From Chitinophaga japonensis (GTDB lineage: Bacteria; Bacteroidota; Bacteroidia; Chitinophagales; Chitinophagaceae), in the NCBI RefSeq assembly GCF_007830125.1, contig NZ_VLLG01000003.1:238247-302246 (forward strand): a DNA stretch of 64,000 bases. Reading direction: 5' to 3'. Shown here piece by piece: positions 60,327 through 64,000 of the stretch (within the stretch, counting starts at the first letter, position 1; the number at the start of each line of letters is the position of its first letter). Both the position numbers and the translations under genes were made by a program. The notes beneath the pieces are model-generated. The model was not told where the DNA came from. It worked only from the letters and a program-made list of their open reading frames with translations, and did not search any database.

Positions 60327-61634
60327 TTACTGCAGTTCGTCGATCAGCCTCCTGGCCTTCCAGTATACGGGCGCCTGTTCCGGTATTTTCAGCAGCCATT
60401 CCAGGCTCTGCTGCCTGTCCCTTTCCTTCAGGTAGCTGAGGCCCATGTAAAAAGCTGCGTCATAGCGGTAGGGGGAATTGCTGTCATAAACCGCCTGCAG
60501 GTCATTGCGGGCCTCTGCCAGTTGGTTAGTCTCAATCAGCGAGATACCCCGGTAATAGCGGGCATACATATTGGCCGGGCTTATTTCCAGCACCTGGTTC
60601 AGGGTCTCTATTGTTTGTTTAAAGCGGCGCCTGTTAAAATGCCGGGCGGCTGCATGCAACAGCTTTGAAGTGTCATTGCCGGGCTTGTGGTGGTGCACCA
60701 TTTCCGTAGCGGCAAACTGCCGGTACATATCCTTATGCCAGGGGCTGATGAACAACAGGGAGGCAATGATGATGGCCAGTACGGTAATGCCCATTACGTA
60801 CAGGCCAATGCGGTTTACATCCCTGTCCTTCGGGTAAAACCACCGTTGGCGCATGTCCGCCATTATCTGTGCCAACTCCCGGCGTGTATTGTCCGGCGCC
60901 AGGGCTCTGCGCAACCAGTCTATGGCATCGCGGCCGCGCTGCACAATCTCCTGCAGGGCGGTATTTTCCTTCAGCTCCGCCTCAAATGATTCTCTTTCCG
61001 TTTCCGGCAGTCCCTGCATTACATACAGCGCTGCCTGTTCGCAACTGCCGGCGGGCAGCTCTTTACCGGCGCGGCTCACCACGCTGCTTTTGATGAGGGT
61101 AGACATGCAGGGAGCAAAGATTTTGGGCAGCAGCCCCGCGGTAGGCTGGGGGTTGGTGCCTGCGCCATCGGCTACCGGACCGATCAATGCCTGCTTGATG
61201 GCCTGCTGGCAGGCGCTTGTTAACTGGTGGAAAAGCTGCAGCCAGTATCTTTTATTCTCGCCGTTCTCAATCACTTCCCGCACATATTGAAGATGGGTAT
61301 TGTCCAGTGTGGCAATTTCCGGTTCCGCTTCATCCCTTACATCCATTTGCCTTTTCTGCAGTTCTTTGCGCCAGGCTATTTTGCACACCAGCATGAAGAA
61401 CGGTTCAAAGCGGGTAGCCAGCTCTATCCGGTGCCGCCGCGCATAGGCATAGATGTCTGTCAGCGCTATTTCAAAGATATGCGCCGCATCCTTTTGGGTG
61501 CCGCCATGCTGCAATATGAATGTGCTGACTTTCTTTGCGAACTGCCGGTAGATGGCATCTATAATGGCCGGGGAGCTGTCCAGCAAGCCGTCTATATACT
61601 CATCATCGTTATATAAAAGCCGTGTTGAGGTCAT
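60327..61634 (-). CDS. Fusion: sigma-70-like N-terminus, anti-sigma-like segment, membrane helix and TPR domain
   Basis: A 435-residue protein (ATG 61634; a longer frame to 61703 is less likely). Residues about 15-95 resemble sigma region 2 (SPAIIDAIYRQFAKKVSTFI, AAHIFEIALTDIYAYARRH, LVCKIAWRKELQKRQ). Residues 130-185 look like a worn region 4 (LFHQLTSACQQAIKQAL; LLPKIFAPCMSTLIKS). Residues 199-232 (EQAALYVMQGLPETERESFE) match the N-terminus of RskA-type anti-sigma factors. A transmembrane helix lies at 277-297, then a periplasmic TPR domain (322-435). In Chitinophagaceae, sigma factor and TPR/anti-sigma protein are usually separate neighbouring genes, so here they are fused. A self-tethered sigma factor would be the reading; a dead remnant is possible. 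Confidence 0.75.
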   Translation of the reverse strand: MTSTRLLYNDDEYIDGLLDSSPAIIDAIYRQFAKKVSTFILQHGGTQKDAAHIFEIALTDIYAYARRHRIELATRFEPFFMLVCKIAWRKELQKRQMDVRDEAEPEIATLDNTHLQYVREVIENGENKRYWLQLFHQLTSACQQAIKQALIGPVADGAGTNPQPTAGLLPKIFAPCMSTLIKSSVVSRAGKELPAGSCEQAALYVMQGLPETERESFEAELKENTALQEIVQRGRDAIDWLRRALAPDNTRRELAQIMADMRQRWFYPKDRDVNRIGLYVMGITVLAIIIASLLFISPWHKDMYRQFAATEMVHHHKPGNDTSKLLHAAARHFNRRRFKQTIETLNQVLEISPANMYARYYRGISLIETNQLAEARNDLQAVYDSNSPYRYDAAFYMGLSYLKERDRQQSLEWLLKIPEQAPVYWKARRLIDELQ

Positions 61635-61758
61635 ACGATCGCCGGTTATTCTTACAATTGTAGGCTGCTGGCATAAAAGTATTAAACCTTCTTCAATGCA
61701 CAAAAATTTTTGAACAGCCGGTAGATGTATACAGTTTGCGTGCCAGAATATTAAAATC

Positions 61759-62232
61759 CTACATACCAGGATAAAGAATGTCCACTAGCCGTTGCAGCAC
61801 ATCCTTCATTGCTTCCATATCGGTTACTCCTGTAAGGCTGCTGTAGTACTGCTCTATTTCCAGCACGCTTTCCGTGGCGGCTATCACCAGTTCCTTGCCT
61901 TTGTCGCTGAGGAAAATAACGGTGGCACGGTTGTCGCTCTCATGCTTGCGGGTAATAATGTAGCCGGCGGCTTCCAGGTTCTTCACTACCTTGCTCATGG
62001 CCTGCTTGGTGATATGCGCTTTTTTTGCAAGCTCATTATTGATAATGCCTTCCGGCGCAATATTGGCGATGAACACCATATCGCCCATTTTAAAATCAGC
62101 ATAGCCGCGTTGCTGGAGCTGTTCCATCAACCGGGTGTCCATATCTTTTTTCATGAGGCTCACCATGCGTATCAGCATGCGCGGTCTTGCTGCCAGGCAA
62201 TCCTGTAATTTTTTGTCCAGCGGACTCTCCAT
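61759..62232 (-). CDS. MarR-family regulator
   Basis: A 158-residue winged-helix regulator (ATG 62232 chosen; the frame to 62322 adds 30 residues that would overlap the divergent AraC gene). The DNA-binding core is INNELAKKAHITKQAMSKVVKNLEAAGYI with the beta-wing TRKHESDNRATVIFLSDKGKELV. It is divergent from an AraC-type regulator with only 48 bp between the start codons, so each may control the other. Confidence 0.92.
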   Translation of the reverse strand: MESPLDKKLQDCLAARPRMLIRMVSLMKKDMDTRLMEQLQQRGYADFKMGDMVFIANIAPEGIINNELAKKAHITKQAMSKVVKNLEAAGYIITRKHESDNRATVIFLSDKGKELVIAATESVLEIEQYYSSLTGVTDMEAMKDVLQRLVDILYPGM

Positions 62233-62280
62233 AACGCAGTATTTTAGTGCCAAATATATATTTATTATCTTGTTATAGCC

Positions 62281-63111
62281 ATGGAAGTGATCGATAATAT
62301 ACTGTATTATATACACCAGCATTTTGATGAAGACCTGTCATTGCAGGCCTTGTCGCAGCAGGCGCATTACTCTCCCTATCATTTTCACCGGCTCTTCAAA
62401 CAGCATACCGGCGAAGCGCCCAGGCAATACCTGTTACGGCTGCGCCTGGAAAAAGCTACAAAAGAATTGCTTTTCTACCCCGGCAAAAGTATTTACGCTA
62501 TTGCCATAGATTGCGGGTTCAGCTCGCAGTCTGTTTTTGCCCGGGCATTCAGGGCAAAGTACGGCATTACGGCGGAGCAGTACCGGCAACAGGCGCTGCA
62601 GGCCATCCGGGAAAAGACGGATGCTTTTACGCCGGATGTGCAGCAATACCCCGTCACTACTACGCGCATGGAGCGTATCCACATGGCCTGCGAGATCACT
62701 TACCTGGCGCAGGAAGCCGGTATCGTCGCCACGTTCAGGAAGTTGTACCAGTGGGCCCTGGTGCGGGAACTGATCTCCGGGCGCCCGGAATTTTACGGCG
62801 TATACCTGGATACGCCGCATACCACCGCTCCCGAGCAGTGCCGCTACCTGGCGGGGATTCGCCTGGACCGCCCGTTTGCCGGCCGGGAAAGCTATGCGCT
62901 GGGCGGTATGACCATTGCGCAGATCCCCGTGATGGGTGGTTTTGAAGTAGCTACAGCCTATGCTTTATATGTAAAACAGCGCTGGCTGCACGAAAACGGG
63001 TACGAGATGATACAGGGCGTTCCCGGTTTTGAGCGCTTTACCGATATGGATTTCAATAAACCCTACTCCCTCCATTACCGCACTATCTGCATAGGCATAC
63101 AGCCTGCATAG
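62281..63111 (+). CDS. AraC-family regulator with GyrI-like effector domain
   Basis: A 276-residue protein with the double helix-turn-helix of AraC at residues 1-105 (LSLQALSQQAHYSPYHFHRLFK, IYAIAIDCGFSSQSVFARAF) and a GyrI-like/SOUL-type ligand domain at about 120-276. The DNA-binding half is N-terminal, as in the Rob/SoxS-like group of AraC proteins with a C-terminal drug-binding domain. It follows a MarR gene in divergent orientation and precedes an SDR gene by 97 bp. A role in sensing a small hydrophobic compound is inferred. Confidence 0.92.
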   Translation: MEVIDNILYYIHQHFDEDLSLQALSQQAHYSPYHFHRLFKQHTGEAPRQYLLRLRLEKATKELLFYPGKSIYAIAIDCGFSSQSVFARAFRAKYGITAEQYRQQALQAIREKTDAFTPDVQQYPVTTTRMERIHMACEITYLAQEAGIVATFRKLYQWALVRELISGRPEFYGVYLDTPHTTAPEQCRYLAGIRLDRPFAGRESYALGGMTIAQIPVMGGFEVATAYALYVKQRWLHENGYEMIQGVPGFERFTDMDFNKPYSLHYRTICIGIQPA

Positions 63112-63208
63112 CAAGAAATGCAAAACGGTTCGCAAGAACCGGCAAAACCTTCCCGCTGGCCGCGGCTACTTTTGAGGTATCAATTGTATACTTCAAAAAT
63201 AATAACAG

Positions 63209-63910
63209 ATGAAAGTAGTTATTGCAGGCGGTACTTCCGGTATCGGACTGGCCACAGCAGCCATGCTGGCCAATGATGGCGCATCCGTGATCATTACCGG
63301 CCGGAGCCCCTGGAAACTGGAACAGGCGTTATCCGTATTACCCTCCACCGCAAAAGGAGAGACCGTAGATGCAGGAGATGCGGTAAAGATGAAAGATTTT
63401 ATGAAGTCCGCCGGGCAGATCGATCACCTGGTGCTGGCTGTGAGCGGCGCCAAAGGCGGCGGCCTATTCAAAGAGCTGGACCTGGCGCAATTGTGGGCCG
63501 GGTTTGAGGAAAAATTCTTTCCGCAATTGCAAACCCTGCAGGCAGCCCTGCCTTACCTCAGCAGGAATGGCAGTGTTACCTTCATTACCGCTGTTAGCGC
63601 CAGGGCCCAGGCGCCGGGTACATCAGGACTGGGCGCTGTTAACGGTGCGCTGGAGCTAATGGTGCCGGTGCTGGCCAAAGAATTGCAGCCTTTAAGGGTG
63701 AATGCTGTTTCGCCGGGTGTGATCGATACCCCCTGGTGGAACTTCCTGCCGGAGGATACACGCCAGGCCACTTTCCGGCAGTATGCCGATGCAAGCCCGG
63801 TGGCCCGCATAGGACAGCCGGAAGATATTGCGCAGGCCATTGCCCTGCTGGTACGGAACACTTTTATTACCGGGCAGGTAATAACGGTAGATGGCGGCTT
63901 AATGCTTTAG
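63209..63910 (+). CDS. SDR family oxidoreductase lacking Tyr/Lys
   Basis: A 233-residue short-chain dehydrogenase: IAGGTSGIG for the dinucleotide, TAVS with Ser130, C-terminal [11 protein letters not shown]. The YxxxK motif is missing: the aligned residues are Leu141 and Asn145 in [12 protein letters not shown]. The AraC regulator just upstream on the same strand may control it. The last 12 bp overlap the convergent 3' end of a probable uxuA gene. Confidence 0.88.
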   Translation: MKVVIAGGTSGIGLATAAMLANDGASVIITGRSPWKLEQALSVLPSTAKGETVDAGDAVKMKDFMKSAGQIDHLVLAVSGAKGGGLFKELDLAQLWAGFEEKFFPQLQTLQAALPYLSRNGSVTFITAVSARAQAPGTSGLGAVNGALELMVPVLAKELQPLRVNAVSPGVIDTPWWNFLPEDTRQATFRQYADASPVARIGQPEDIAQAIALLVRNTFITGQVITVDGGLML

Positions 63911-64000
63911 TGATCGCGCAATGCCCAGTTCCAATCCCCGCAGTTCAGCCAGCCCGCGAAGGCGCCCGATGGCGCTGTAACCGGGATTGGTTTTTTTATG
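63899..64000 (-). CDS. uxuA: Mannonate dehydratase, C-terminal 33 residues (partial)
   Basis: The minus-strand frame from the right edge reads [20 protein letters not shown] and continues [13 protein letters not shown] before a TAA at 63899-63901. I recognise this as the C-terminus of mannonate dehydratase, where the E. coli protein has TNPGYSxIGRLKGLAE. UxuA converts D-mannonate to 2-keto-3-deoxygluconate in glucuronate degradation. The gene continues outside the window. Only the last 33 codons are seen, so the call rests on this signature. Confidence 0.7.
   Translation of the reverse strand, partial: HKKTNPGYSAIGRLRGLAELRGLELGIARSLKH

Noticed and set aside
63126..63141. Six-base-pair hairpin CGGTTC/GAACCG after the AraC gene
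   Set aside because: Stem is short and lacks a T-run; not enough to call a terminator.

Overview
The window looks like chromosomal DNA of a Bacteroidota, most likely a Chitinophaga-like member of the Chitinophagaceae. Evidence: three SusC/SusD pairs, two ECF sigma/FecR anti-sigma modules, many lipoproteins, several fucosidase-type glycoside hydrolases, AT-rich intergenic gaps in otherwise fairly GC-rich coding DNA, and little reliance on Shine-Dalgarno sequences. No rRNA, tRNA, CRISPR array, phage or insertion sequence was seen.

Layout. 1-1.9 kb: end of an S41-protease-like lipoprotein and two small envelope proteins. 2-7 kb: GH92 mannosidase, ABC exporter, amidase. 7-12 kb: lipoprotein, SDR, acyltransferase-like membrane protein, LacI regulator, galK with two palindromic operators. 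12-16.5 kb: TonB-dependent receptor and PQQ-type sugar dehydrogenase on the minus strand with a divergent tonB-like gene, readable as one uptake-plus-enzyme module. 16.5-23 kb: ppc and the oxidative pentose phosphate operon gnd-zwf-pgl. 23-29.4 kb: GH29 fucosidase coupled to an amidohydrolase, glutamate-synthase-like protein, ECF42 sigma with its YciI partner, MscS channel. 29.4-31 kb: gene-poor, with a small HTH protein, two strong terminators and a possible micro-lipoprotein. 31-47.3 kb: GH29, a LuxR-type regulator with a damaged receiver, and two complete but enzyme-less sigma/FecR/SusC/SusD loci facing each other. 47.5-60 kb: a third SusC/SusD locus without sigma/FecR, with two LacI-type palindromes upstream, a FAS1-like lipoprotein and two very large fusion enzymes (beta-helix+GH95, GH36-like+alginate-lyase-like). 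60-64 kb: an unusual sigma/anti-sigma/TPR fusion, divergent MarR and AraC regulators, an SDR, and the 3' end of a probable mannonate dehydratase (uxuA).

How it works together: the region is devoted to capturing and dismantling fucose-, galactose-, mannose- and uronate-bearing glycans at the cell surface and feeding sugars into galactokinase, pentose phosphate and uronate pathways.

The most unusual signal is not a gene. Five intergenic inverted arrays are built of degenerate 7-nt words. They fall into three unrelated sequence families (GAAGTAG-type, GCTGAAT-type, GCCGTTA-type) with the same architecture, and each starts at, or within about 10 nt of, a stop codon (4307-4416, 16466-16556, 22934-23010, 35282-35323, 40308-40399). 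I do not recognise them as a described element.
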